NCBI GenBank assembly: GCA_900540085.1
Contig: UQEU01000004.1
Span: forward strand, 1 to 64,000
DNA from: an uncultured Eubacteriales bacterium
GTDB taxonomy: Bacteria; Bacillota; Clostridia; Oscillospirales; Acutalibacteraceae
Length of the DNA: 64,000 nt
Direction: 5' to 3'
The notes beneath the pieces were generated by a model that had not been told where the DNA came from, did no database searches, and saw only the letters and a list, made by a program, of their open reading frames with translations. A program made the position numbers and the translations under genes. Within the stretch, counting starts at the first letter, position 1. Every line of letters starts with the position of its first letter. Positions 16,565 to 24,756 of this stretch are shown here, piece after piece.

Positions 16565-18280
16565 TTACGCCTCCATATATTTAGCTGCCGACTTAATAAG
16601 TTCACTGCCGTTTTTATCAGCCTCTGCCATATCTTTTCCGATTGCAGTTATATATGTTTTAATTTTCGGCTCTGTGCCGCTCGGTCTTACAATTACGCCT
16701 GCTCCGCCCTCAAGTTTGTATGCAAGAACATTTGATTTCGGAAGTTCAATTTTTTCTGTTTCAAGAGTTTCAAGATTTGTTTTTATACTTGTTTTATAGT
16801 CTGAAACCGAAACAACTTTCTTGCCTGCAAAGTCTTTTGGAGTATTTGCACGCAGATTTTCCATAATTTCAGCCATTTTTTCCATTCCGGCTGCACCCTC
16901 GAACTGATAGTTTGAAACGGTATTTGAATAGTAACCGAACTCACTGTAAATATCATTCATTACATCAAGTAAAGTTTTGCCTTGAAGTTTATAAAAAGCC
17001 GTCATTTCACAAATAAGCATTGATGCAACAACGGCGTCTTTATCTCTTGCGTGAGTGCCTGCAAGGTAACCGTAGCTTTCTTCAAAGCCCATAACAAAGT
17101 CGCTTGCTCTGCCCTCTTTTTCAAGATTTGTGATAAGTTCGCCTATATATTTGAAACCTGTAAGAAGATTTTTGAATTTGCAGTTATATTTCTTTGCAAT
17201 TTCCTCTGCCAAATCTGTCGAAACAAAGGACTTAACTGCTATCGACGACTCGGGAAGCATACCTTTTTCTTTCTTTTGAGAAAGAAGATAGTTAAGAAGA
17301 AGCACACCGACTTGGTTGCCGCTCATAAGTTCAAACTCATTGTTTCTGTTTTTAACGGCAATACCTACACGGTCGCAGTCGGGGTCTGTTGCAAGCAAAA
17401 TATCTGCATCAATATCTTTTGTCAAAAACAAAGCCTCTTCAAAAGCCTGTTTGATTTCAGGGTTCGGGAAAGGACAAGTCGGGAAATTGCCGTCGGGCAA
17501 TTCCTGAGATTTTACAACAGCGACATTTTTAACACCTATTCTGTCAAGAATTGCTCTGACAGGCTTGTTGCCCGTACCGTTTAAAGGTGTATAAATAACA
17601 CTTAAATCTGCTTTTTCGCAAACGCCTTTATTCACACACTGTTTTTCAACTTCGTCAAGGAACTGACTTACAACATCGTTACCTACCATTTCAATCAAAC
17701 CGTTTTTAACGGCAGTATCAAAATCGCAAGTCTTAATTCCTGTAAAATAATCAACATTTTTAATATATTCGTAAGTTTCTGAAGCCTCGTCGTCTGTCAT
17801 TTGATAACCGCATGGATTATAGCACTTATATCCATTATACTTTGCAGGATTATGCGATGCAGTGATGATGATACCACTGTTTGTTTTAAAATATCTTATA
17901 GCGTAACTTAAAACGGGCGTCGGCACAAGTTCTTCAAACAAATACACTTTAACACCGTTTGCAGCAAGTACCTTTGTCGCAAATTTTGCAAAATAGTCAC
18001 TTTTTATTCTTGAGTCGTAAGCGATTGCAACGCTCGGATTTTCGCTTTTATTAAGTAAATATTGAGCAAGTCCCTGTGTAGCACGGCCTACTGTATATAC
18101 ATTCATTCTGTTTGTACCTGCGCCTATAACTCCTCTGAGACCTGCTGTACCAAACTCGAGTTCAGTGTAAAATCTATCTATAATTTCCTCTTCGTCTTTT
18201 ATCGAATTGAGTTCCTCTGTCAAATCTGAGTCAAGAACAGCTTTCTCTTTCCATATCTCGTACAACTGTTTTTCGTTCAA
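16565..18280 (-). CDS. Phosphoglucomutase/phosphomannomutase family protein
   Basis: This alpha-D-phosphohexomutase interconverts sugar 1- and 6-phosphates. It likely supplies glucose-1-phosphate or mannose-1-phosphate for cell-surface polymers. The protein (571 residues) has the phosphoserine loop TASHNPAKYNG with S142, the metal loop ATDPDCDR, the sugar-binding GFEESYGY and the phosphate-binding RPSGTEPKIK at the C-terminus. The size matches the long PGM/PMM type (phosphopentomutase-like and YbbT-type relatives). The frame opens with GTG at 18289, but aaggag overlaps it. The TTG at 18280 has correct spacing, so I use that. Substrate preference is not readable. Confidence 0.93.
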   Translation of the reverse strand: MNEKQLYEIWKEKAVLDSDLTEELNSIKDEEEIIDRFYTELEFGTAGLRGVIGAGTNRMNVYTVGRATQGLAQYLLNKSENPSVAIAYDSRIKSDYFAKFATKVLAANGVKVYLFEELVPTPVLSYAIRYFKTNSGIIITASHNPAKYNGYKCYNPCGYQMTDDEASETYEYIKNVDYFTGIKTCDFDTAVKNGLIEMVGNDVVSQFLDEVEKQCVNKGVCEKADLSVIYTPLNGTGNKPVRAILDRIGVKNVAVVKSQELPDGNFPTCPFPNPEIKQAFEEALFLTKDIDADILLATDPDCDRVGIAVKNRNNEFELMSGNQVGVLLLNYLLSQKKEKGMLPESSIAVKSFVSTDLAEEIAKKYNCKFKNLLTGFKYIGELITNLEKEGRASDFVMGFEESYGYLAGTHARDKDAVVASMLICEMTAFYKLQGKTLLDVMNDIYSEFGYYSNTVSNYQFEGAAGMEKMAEIMENLRANTPKDFAGKKVVSVSDYKTSIKTNLETLETEKIELPKSNVLAYKLEGGAGVIVRPSGTEPKIKTYITAIGKDMAEADKNGSELIKSAAKYMEA

Positions 18281-18310
18281 AATTCTCACTCCTTGTTTAT
18301 TCTGGGTACT

Positions 18311-18339
18311 ATTTTAAACTTATTATATACTATTGTCAA
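18311..18339 (-). promoter_or_regulatory. Promoter of the phosphohexomutase gene
   Basis: On the minus strand TTGACA (18334-18339), a 17-bp spacer and TAAAAT (18311-18316) are seen. It lies 10 bp from the divergent comM promoter. Confidence 0.8.
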
Positions 18340-18348
18340 CAATAAGTC

Positions 18349-18377
18349 TTGTCAAGAATATCTCTTTTTAGTATAAT
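18349..18377 (+). promoter_or_regulatory. Promoter of comM/yifB
   Basis: TTGTCA (18349-18354), a 17-bp spacer and TATAAT (18372-18377) end only about 18 bases before the start codon, so the leader is very short. Confidence 0.75.
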
Positions 18378-18395
18378 TATTTACGGTGAATTAAT

Positions 18396-19928
18396 ATGTA
18401 CGCAAAAGTTAAAAGTTTGGGAATTTTCGGTTTTGAAACTTTTTTGGTAGAAGTAGAGGCAGATATAAGTTCAGGACTGCCGAGATTTGACATAGTCGGT
18501 CTGCCCGACGCAGCCGTTAAAGAAAGCAAAGAGCGTGTCCGCTCTTCAATAAAAAACTGCAAGTTCACATATCCGACGGCGAGAATAACAGTAAACATTG
18601 CACCTGCGGATATAAAAAAAGAAGGCGCAATATACGACCTTCCGATTTTCATATCGACGCTTTTGGCAAGCGGTCAGTTAAATATAAAAGATATAGATGA
18701 ATATGCTTTTATAGGCGAAATGTCGCTTGACGGCGAAATAAGACCTGTAAAAGCAGTTTTACCTATGGTTGTCGAAGCAAAAAAACAGGGAATTAAAAAT
18801 GTTTTTATCCCTAAAAGCAACGAACTTGAAGGCGGTGTAATAGACGAAATATGCGTCTTACCTGTCGAAAACATTTATCAAGTATGCAACCATTTAAAAG
18901 GCATTGACAAAATAACTCCTGCAAAAACTGTAACAACAGAACAAAATGATGAAAGTGTACTTCTTGATTTTTCTGATGTTAAAGGTCAGGAAAATGCAAA
19001 GCGTGCTCTTGAAATCGCAGCCGCAGGAGGTCATAATTGTATTATGTACGGTCCTCCCGGAACAGGAAAAAGTATGCTCGCAAAAAGAATGCCGTCAATT
19101 TTACCCGATATGACATTTGAAGAACAGATAGAGTGTACAAAGCTCTATTCCGTTGCAGGAAAACTTGACAACAAAACAGGACTCATCACAAAAAGACCGT
19201 TTCGCTCTCCACACCATACTGTATCTGCTCAAGGTTTGACAGGAGGAGGTACATCACTCACTCCGGGCGAACTCAGTCTTGCTCACAACGGTGTTATTTT
19301 TCTTGATGAATTTCCGGAATTTGACCGTCGTGCAAAAGAATCGTTAAGACAGCCTCTTGAAGACGGAATTGTAACAATAACGAGAACTTCAGGCACTGTG
19401 ACATATCCGTCAAACATACTTTTGATTGCCGCTATGAATCCCTGTCCCTGCGGATATTTGGGACACCCTACAAAAGAATGTACTTGTTCGGATGCTGTAA
19501 AAAGACGATACAAAGAAAAAATTTCAGGACCGATTTTAGACAGAATTGACATTCACATAGAAGTTGCACCCGTCGCATTTGATGAACTTTCGTCAACAAA
19601 AAAAGAAGAGTCAAGCAAAGAAATCAAAAAAAGAGTTGACAAAGCAAGAGAAATTCAAAGAAAACGCTTTGAAAACACTTTGGTTTCGTGCAACGCAAAA
19701 ATGACTCCACAGATGACAAAAGACTTTTGCAAACTGAACAACGACGCTGCACAACTGTTGAAAGACGCTTTTGAAAAACTTTCTATGAGTGCAAGAGCGT
19801 ATGACAAAATTTTGAGAATTTCAAGAACTATTGCCGACCTTGAAGAAAGTGAAAGCATAGAAATAAATCACATTGCCGAAGCACTTCAATACAGAGGTCT
19901 TGACAGGCAATACAACTACTGCGAATAA
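18396..19928 (+). CDS. comM: YifB/ComM family Mg-chelatase-like AAA+ ATPase
   Basis: ComM-type proteins are hexameric AAA+ helicases that promote branch migration during natural transformation, and they are widespread outside known competent species. The 510-residue protein has an N-terminal ChlI-like domain (FDIVGLPDAAVKESKERV), a Walker A GPPGTGKS at about 219-226, the Walker B VIFLDEFPEF, and the C-terminal Mg-chelatase region with SMSARAYDKILR. Ribosome binding is by ggtga. It is followed after 10 bases by a LUD-domain gene. The biological role in this organism is inferred from the family only. Confidence 0.93.
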   Translation: MYAKVKSLGIFGFETFLVEVEADISSGLPRFDIVGLPDAAVKESKERVRSSIKNCKFTYPTARITVNIAPADIKKEGAIYDLPIFISTLLASGQLNIKDIDEYAFIGEMSLDGEIRPVKAVLPMVVEAKKQGIKNVFIPKSNELEGGVIDEICVLPVENIYQVCNHLKGIDKITPAKTVTTEQNDESVLLDFSDVKGQENAKRALEIAAAGGHNCIMYGPPGTGKSMLAKRMPSILPDMTFEEQIECTKLYSVAGKLDNKTGLITKRPFRSPHHTVSAQGLTGGGTSLTPGELSLAHNGVIFLDEFPEFDRRAKESLRQPLEDGIVTITRTSGTVTYPSNILLIAAMNPCPCGYLGHPTKECTCSDAVKRRYKEKISGPILDRIDIHIEVAPVAFDELSSTKKEESSKEIKKRVDKAREIQRKRFENTLVSCNAKMTPQMTKDFCKLNNDAAQLLKDAFEKLSMSARAYDKILRISRTIADLEESESIEINHIAEALQYRGLDRQYNYCE

Positions 19929-19938
19929 GGAGCTAAAA

Positions 19939-20586
19939 ATGGATATTTCAATAAAAAAGACTATGGAAAATTTAGAAAAAAACAACATAAAGCCATACTA
20001 TGTTGAAACAAAGGAAGATGTTGTACCGCTTATAAAAACTCTCGTAAAGGCAGGAGAAAGTGTTGCTAACGGCGGAAGCGTTACTCTTGAAGAAGCAAAT
20101 GTAATGAAACTGCTTGAAAGCGGTGCCTACAACTTTATCGACAGAAGACTTGCAGCAACCGAAGACGAAAAAAGAGATTGTTATATAAAAGCGTTCGGAT
20201 GCGATACATTTTTCTGTTCTTCAAACGCAATAACAGAAAACGGCGAACTTTACAATGTTGACGGAAACTCAAACAGAGTTGCGTGTATCGTTTATGGCCC
20301 CAAACAAGTTATTATGGTAGTAGGAAAAAATAAGATTGTCAAAAACATTAATGTCGCAATCGAGCGTGTAAAAACTGTGTGCGCACCGAAAAATACACAA
20401 CGCCTCAACTGCAAAACATATTGTGCCGAAAAAAGCGTCTGCGTTTCTCTTGAAAAAGATGACGCATTTATTTGCGATGGTTGTCAATCCGATGCAAGAA
20501 TTTGCTGCAACTATGTAATTTCTGCACACCAAAGACATAAAGACAGAATTAAAGTTATCATTGTTAATGAAAACTTGGGATATTAA
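19939..20586 (+). CDS. LUD-domain protein (LutC-like, lactate utilisation family)
   Basis: The protein (215 residues) belongs to the LUD/DUF162 family related to LutC, found in lactate utilisation complexes and as stand-alone proteins. Visible features are GGSVTLEEANV, the core VDGNSNRVACIVYGPKQVIMVVGKNK, and a cysteine-rich C-terminus (KTYCAEKSVC, CDGCQSDARICC) that may bind metal or an iron-sulfur cluster. The ATG at 19939 is preceded by aaggag. The open frame extends back into comM to 19873 but that part is the comM coding end. No lutA or lutB neighbours are present, so its function here is unknown. Confidence 0.85.
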   Translation: MDISIKKTMENLEKNNIKPYYVETKEDVVPLIKTLVKAGESVANGGSVTLEEANVMKLLESGAYNFIDRRLAATEDEKRDCYIKAFGCDTFFCSSNAITENGELYNVDGNSNRVACIVYGPKQVIMVVGKNKIVKNINVAIERVKTVCAPKNTQRLNCKTYCAEKSVCVSLEKDDAFICDGCQSDARICCNYVISAHQRHKDRIKVIIVNENLGY

Positions 20587-20642
20587 TATTTTAAAAGAAA
20601 AATCAATCAAATTTTGATTAAAATATAAATTTTAAAACATAA

Positions 20643-20682
20643 AAAACGGACTTATTCGCAATTCGTGAACAAGTCCGTTTTA
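20643..20682. terminator. Bidirectional terminator between the LUD gene and leuB
   Basis: The outer arms aacggactt and aagtccgtt are extended by an inner stem (ttcgc/gtgaa), with A- and T-runs flanking. It serves two convergent genes. Confidence 0.85.
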
Positions 20683-20693
20683 CTATTTTATTA

Positions 20694-21764
20694 TTATATA
20701 TATGAACAAACCAAATCGCCCATTTGAGATGTTGTTACTTTTTTATATCCCTCTTCGTAAATGTCAGTTGTTCTTGCAACACAAAGTGCTTTATCAACGG
20801 CATTTTCAACAGCCTCTGCGGCTTCTGATTCATTCAAAGTATATTTGAGCATCATTGCTCCCGACAAAATAGTTGCAAGAGGGTTTGCAATATTTTGACC
20901 TGCTATATTCGGAGCAGAACCGTGAATAGGCTCATATAAACCGAATGCACCGTCGGCAAGAGAAGCTGAAGCAAGCATACCAATAGAGCCTGAAATCATA
21001 GACGCTTCGTCAGAAAGAATATCGCCAAAAATATTTGATGTAACAATAGTGTCAAACTGAGATGGGTTTCTCACAAGCTGCATTGCACAGTTGTCAACAT
21101 ACATATACGAAAGTCCAACTTCGGGATAATCTTTTTTAACTTCCTCACAAACTTTTCTCCAAAGTCTTGACGATTCAAGCACATTTGCTTTGTCAACGCA
21201 AGTGAGTTTTTTGTTTCTCTGCATTGCATACTCAAAACCAGCACGAACAATTCTCTCTATTTCAACGGTACTGTATTTTTCCGTGTCGTACGCACTCACA
21301 ATACCATCGTCATTTGTGATACCTCTTTCTCCGAAATATATACCTCCCGTCAATTCACGAACAATCAAAATGTCAAGTCCGTTATCCACAATTTCCGATT
21401 TGAGAGGAGATGCATTTTTAAGAGGTTCAAAAATTTTTGCAGGTCTTAAATTTGCATAAAGTCCTAAACTTTCACGAATTTTTAAAAGTCCTTTTTCAGG
21501 GCGAATATCTCCCGAAAGTGAATCCCATTTAGGACCGCCTACTGCTCCCAAAAGCACTGCATCACTGTTTTTGCAGGCAATCTCGGTTTCTTTCGGAAAC
21601 GGTACGCCTTTTTCATCAATAGCGCATCCTCCGAGCAACTGATAATCAAATTCAATTGAAAAACCGAATTTTTCAGCAGCAACATTGAGAACTTTTATTG
21701 TTTCATCTACTATTTCAGGGCCAATTCCGTCGCCCTTCAAAACTGTTATTTTATAATTTCTCAT
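20694..21764 (-). CDS. leuB: 3-isopropylmalate dehydrogenase
   Basis: LeuB oxidatively decarboxylates 3-isopropylmalate in leucine synthesis. The protein (356 residues) has the N-terminal GDGIGPEIVDE, the substrate motif IRESLGLYANLRP, RELTGGIYFGERG and the nucleotide segment HGSAPNIAGQNIANP. The frame opens at GTG 21776, but the ATG at 21764 has gaggg at correct spacing within the end of leuA. It follows leuA directly and is therefore under the same leucine T-box. The leuCD isomerase genes are not in this window. Confidence 0.97.
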   Translation of the reverse strand: MRNYKITVLKGDGIGPEIVDETIKVLNVAAEKFGFSIEFDYQLLGGCAIDEKGVPFPKETEIACKNSDAVLLGAVGGPKWDSLSGDIRPEKGLLKIRESLGLYANLRPAKIFEPLKNASPLKSEIVDNGLDILIVRELTGGIYFGERGITNDDGIVSAYDTEKYSTVEIERIVRAGFEYAMQRNKKLTCVDKANVLESSRLWRKVCEEVKKDYPEVGLSYMYVDNCAMQLVRNPSQFDTIVTSNIFGDILSDEASMISGSIGMLASASLADGAFGLYEPIHGSAPNIAGQNIANPLATILSGAMMLKYTLNESEAAEAVENAVDKALCVARTTDIYEEGYKKVTTSQMGDLVCSYI

Positions 21765-21772
21765 AAACACCC

Positions 21773-23515
21773 TCACTTTTCAAAAATTCCCACAACGGAA
21801 TTATCTCTTTCACAATCATCTTTTTTATCTCTATTAATGGCACAGAGAATACCTCTCATAGACGCCAAACCGATATTGTGCGATACACCAATACCGAATA
21901 TATCTTTTCCCTGCGGATTTTTAAGATGAATATACGATATAGCTTTTGAATCGGAGCCGACGGATATAGCGTGTTCCGAGTAGTTTACAAATTCATAACC
22001 GACAATACCTTGTTTGCTGATAGCATTGAAGAATGCCTCAATAGGACCTGAGCCGAGTGCCTCAATTTTCACAGGCTCGTCAAACTCTTTTTTGTTTACA
22101 AAAAGACCTTCAAAGTGAACGTTTGTCTTTGTATCCGTTTCATTTCTTTCTTCATAAATCTTATAGTTCAAAAGTTTATAAGGTCCGACAACTTTTAAAT
22201 ACTCTGTCTGGAACAAGTCGAAAACTTCACTTGAAAGAAGTTCTTTTCCTTTTTCATCACAAGCGGATTTTACAATAGCACCGAACTCTGCGTGCATTGC
22301 TTTCGGCAATTTGATTGCATAAACTTCATCAAGAATAAATGCGGCTCCGCCCTTTCCTGACTGTGAGTTAATTCTTATTACAGGTTCGTATTCTCTGCCT
22401 ACATCTGCCGGATCGATAGGAAGATACGGTATCTCCCAATAGTCCGACTTGCTTGTTTCCATATACTTTTTACCCTTGTTGATAGCGTCCTGATGAGAGC
22501 CTGAAAAAGCAGTAAATACAAGTTCGCCTGCGTACGGATGCCTTGGAGGTACAACCATTTTCGTCGTTTTTTCATATACTTTTTTTATCTCATTTATATT
22601 GCTGAAGTCAAGTTTCGGGTCAACGCCCTGCGTCCACATATTGAGTGCAAGTGTTACAATATCAACATTTCCCGTTCTTTCACCGTTTCCAAATAAAGTT
22701 CCCTCTATTCTGTCTGCTCCTGCAAGCAAACCAAGTTCTGCCGCAGCAACGCCCGTTCCTCTGTCATTGTGAGGATGAAGTGAAATGATTGCACAATCTC
22801 TGTTTTTGAGTTTACTGCAAAAATACTCTATTTGGTCTGCATAACCGTTTGGAGTTGAACCCTCAACAGTTGACGGCAAATTGAGAATAATTGGATTTTC
22901 TTTGGTTGTATGCATTTCTTCCATTACTTTTTCACAAATTTCAACGGCATTATCCATCTCAGTTCCTGAAAAACTCTCGGGAGAATACTCAAATCTGATA
23001 TTAATGTCGGGGTTTTGCTGTTTTTCTTTTTCGGTAAGTTCATAAATAAGTTTTGCACCTTTTACAGCAATATCAATTACACCCTGCATATCTGTATTGA
23101 AAACAACTTTTCTCTGTAAAGTAGAAGTTGAATTGTAAAAATGAACAATAACATTTTTAGCACCGTGAATTGCCTCAAATGTCTTTTTAATCAAATGTTC
23201 TCTTGCCTGAACAAGCACCTGAATTGTAACATCGTCGGGAATATAGTTGCCGTCTATAAGAGTACGCAAAATTTCATACTCTGTTTCGCTTGCCGAAGGA
23301 AAACCTACCTCAATTTCTTTCACTCCTACCTTAACAAGAGTGTTGAAAAGTTCAAGTTTTTCCTGCAAATTCATAGGGTCAATAAGTGCCTGATTTCCGT
23401 CACGCAAATCTACCGAACACCAAATCGGTGCCTTTTCTATCGTCTTTGACGGCCACTGTCTGTTTTCAATTTCTATCGGCTCAAAACCGATGTACTTTTC
23501 AAATCCTTTTTTCAT
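21773..23515 (-). CDS. leuA: 2-isopropylmalate synthase (long form)
   Basis: LeuA condenses 2-oxoisovalerate with acetyl-CoA, the committed step to leucine. The protein (580 residues) is the long LeuA type with the N-terminal NRQWPSKTIEKAP and catalytic WCSVDLRDGNQALIDPM, the HPHNDRGTG motif, and a C-terminal regulatory domain for leucine feedback. The ATG at 23515 starts the family-typical segment. Upstream in-frame codons belong to the T-box terminator and are not translated sense. The ribosome binding site is not ideal (gagagg 12 bases away, or aagga adjacent). leuA-leuB form the operon controlled by the T-box. Confidence 0.96.
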   Translation of the reverse strand: MKKGFEKYIGFEPIEIENRQWPSKTIEKAPIWCSVDLRDGNQALIDPMNLQEKLELFNTLVKVGVKEIEVGFPSASETEYEILRTLIDGNYIPDDVTIQVLVQAREHLIKKTFEAIHGAKNVIVHFYNSTSTLQRKVVFNTDMQGVIDIAVKGAKLIYELTEKEKQQNPDINIRFEYSPESFSGTEMDNAVEICEKVMEEMHTTKENPIILNLPSTVEGSTPNGYADQIEYFCSKLKNRDCAIISLHPHNDRGTGVAAAELGLLAGADRIEGTLFGNGERTGNVDIVTLALNMWTQGVDPKLDFSNINEIKKVYEKTTKMVVPPRHPYAGELVFTAFSGSHQDAINKGKKYMETSKSDYWEIPYLPIDPADVGREYEPVIRINSQSGKGGAAFILDEVYAIKLPKAMHAEFGAIVKSACDEKGKELLSSEVFDLFQTEYLKVVGPYKLLNYKIYEERNETDTKTNVHFEGLFVNKKEFDEPVKIEALGSGPIEAFFNAISKQGIVGYEFVNYSEHAISVGSDSKAISYIHLKNPQGKDIFGIGVSHNIGLASMRGILCAINRDKKDDCERDNSVVGIFEK

Positions 23516-23543
23516 TCCTTTTATAACCTCTCTTTCGGGGTAT

Positions 23544-23820
23544 AAAAAAACACCCCTATAATAGTATAGGGGTGCAGAAAAACTACACGGTACCACCCTA
23601 CTTCAGCAGGTAAAACACCTGCCCTTTAGTGTCAAACAACACCTTAACCGTTAACGCAGTTACACGCTGAAGCCTATTGATTTCTATTCAGCAACAGAAC
23701 TCCGCAGAGAGCTATACACCGAAAAACCGATATTGCCTTGCACCGAACGGCAACTCTCTGAAACGGTAAAGACGGTCTTTTTCTGCTTCATTGTCTTTAA
23801 ATTGGGCAATATTTAATTTG
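23544..23820 (-). ncRNA. T-box riboswitch (leucine, by context) with terminator
   Basis: The minus-strand leader contains the T-box sequence AGGGTGGTACCGTG (23583-23599). It is followed by the terminator hairpin caccccTATA/TATAggggtg (23551-23574) and seven T. Upstream lies a Stem I-like domain with AGAGAG pairing CTCTCT and an apical stem TTGCC/GGCAA. T-boxes bind a tRNA and antiterminate when it is uncharged, so leuA-leuB should rise on leucine starvation. I could not assign the specifier codon with certainty by eye; CTC near 23706-23711 is the best candidate. This accounts for the gene-free stretch 23516-23985 together with the promoters. Confidence 0.92.
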
Positions 23821-23827
23821 CTATTTC

Positions 23828-23856
23828 ATTATATACGCCTTAAAAAAAATTGTCAA
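23828..23856 (-). promoter_or_regulatory. Promoter of the T-box/leuAB operon
   Basis: TTGACA (23851-23856), a 17-bp spacer and TATAAT (23828-23833) on the minus strand form a perfect consensus promoter, placing the start at about 23821. Confidence 0.9.
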
Positions 23857-23985
23857 GAAAAAATTTTTTGCTTTAAATTTGCAACTTTTTTACTATAAAA
23901 TAATATTTTCTAAATTTAGTATATTTTAGTTTCTGTTTACAAACAATAACAAAGCAACGAATAAATATATTAAAGGAGAAACAAT

Positions 23986-24522
23986 ATGAAAGCAACAGGA
24001 ATTGTAAGAAGAATTGACGACTTAGGCAGAATAGTAATTCCGAAAGAAATACGCCGTTCATTCAGAATTAAAGAAGGCGACCCGTTGGAAATTTATACAG
24101 AGGCAGACGGAGAAGTTATTTTTAAAAAATATTCACCAATAGGCGAATTGTCTGCATTTGCAGGACAATATGCAGATGTGCTTAATAAAAACGGAGGTTG
24201 TTCGGTCGCAATATCCGACAACGAACATATTGTGGCAGCATCGGGTATCAGCAAAAGAGAAGTTATGGAACGCCGTGTTTCCAGAGAAGTTGAAGATATT
24301 ATGGACAGGCGCTCGGTTATGATTGCAACGAAAGATGTCACTCCCATAAACGCTATCGAGGGTTACAACCGTAAAGCAAGCGTCGTCTATCCTATCATCT
24401 ACGGCGGCGATGTTTCGGGTAGTATAATGCTGATAGAAAACGAAAACGGCAGTTTACCCGACGAAACACAGATAAAACTTGTTCAGGTTGCCGCAGCTTT
24501 TCTCGGAAAACAAATGGAGTAA
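23986..24522 (+). CDS. spoVT: Stage V sporulation protein T (AbrB-type regulator)
   Basis: SpoVT is a forespore transcription regulator that adjusts sigma-G-dependent genes. The 178-residue length equals that of the known protein. The N-terminal AbrB swapped-hairpin domain (ATGIVRRIDDLGRIVIPKEI, about residues 3-50) binds DNA, and a C-terminal GAF-like domain follows from about residue 55. The ribosome binding site is aaaggag. Its presence with spoIIE marks an endospore-forming lineage. A terminator follows 45 bases after the stop. Confidence 0.95.
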   Translation: MKATGIVRRIDDLGRIVIPKEIRRSFRIKEGDPLEIYTEADGEVIFKKYSPIGELSAFAGQYADVLNKNGGCSVAISDNEHIVAASGISKREVMERRVSREVEDIMDRRSVMIATKDVTPINAIEGYNRKASVVYPIIYGGDVSGSIMLIENENGSLPDETQIKLVQVAAAFLGKQME

Positions 24523-24567
24523 AGTTATTCTTTACTAATAGTAAAATATTAATAATCACAATCAGTC

Positions 24568-24606
24568 AAAATCGCCGTTTCTTTTTAGTCGGAAATGGCG
24601 ATTTTT
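24568..24606 (+). terminator. Intrinsic terminator of spoVT
   Basis: The arms aaaatcgcc and ggcgatttt, with an inner tttc/gaaa pairing, are followed by a T-run. It separates spoVT from the downstream RNA candidate. Confidence 0.85.
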
Positions 24607-24721
24607 AATTTTTCATATTTTTAACAGGCTTATTTTATTGTGCAAATTGCACAAATACTAATATGATTTTTTGTTTAATTCATACTAAAGGCAGAAAGTT
24701 ATAAAAACATTATAAAAACAC

Positions 24722-24750
24722 TTGATTTTTAACTTGAAACAAACTAATAT
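24722..24750 (+). promoter_or_regulatory. Candidate promoter of the C-rich RNA
   Basis: TTGATT (24722-24727), a 17-bp spacer and TAATAT (24745-24750) would start transcription near 24757. The match is moderate, and a start further downstream cannot be excluded. A palindrome ttgtgcaa-a-ttgcacaa lies upstream at 24638-24654. Confidence 0.5.
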
Positions 24751-24756
24751 TATTGC

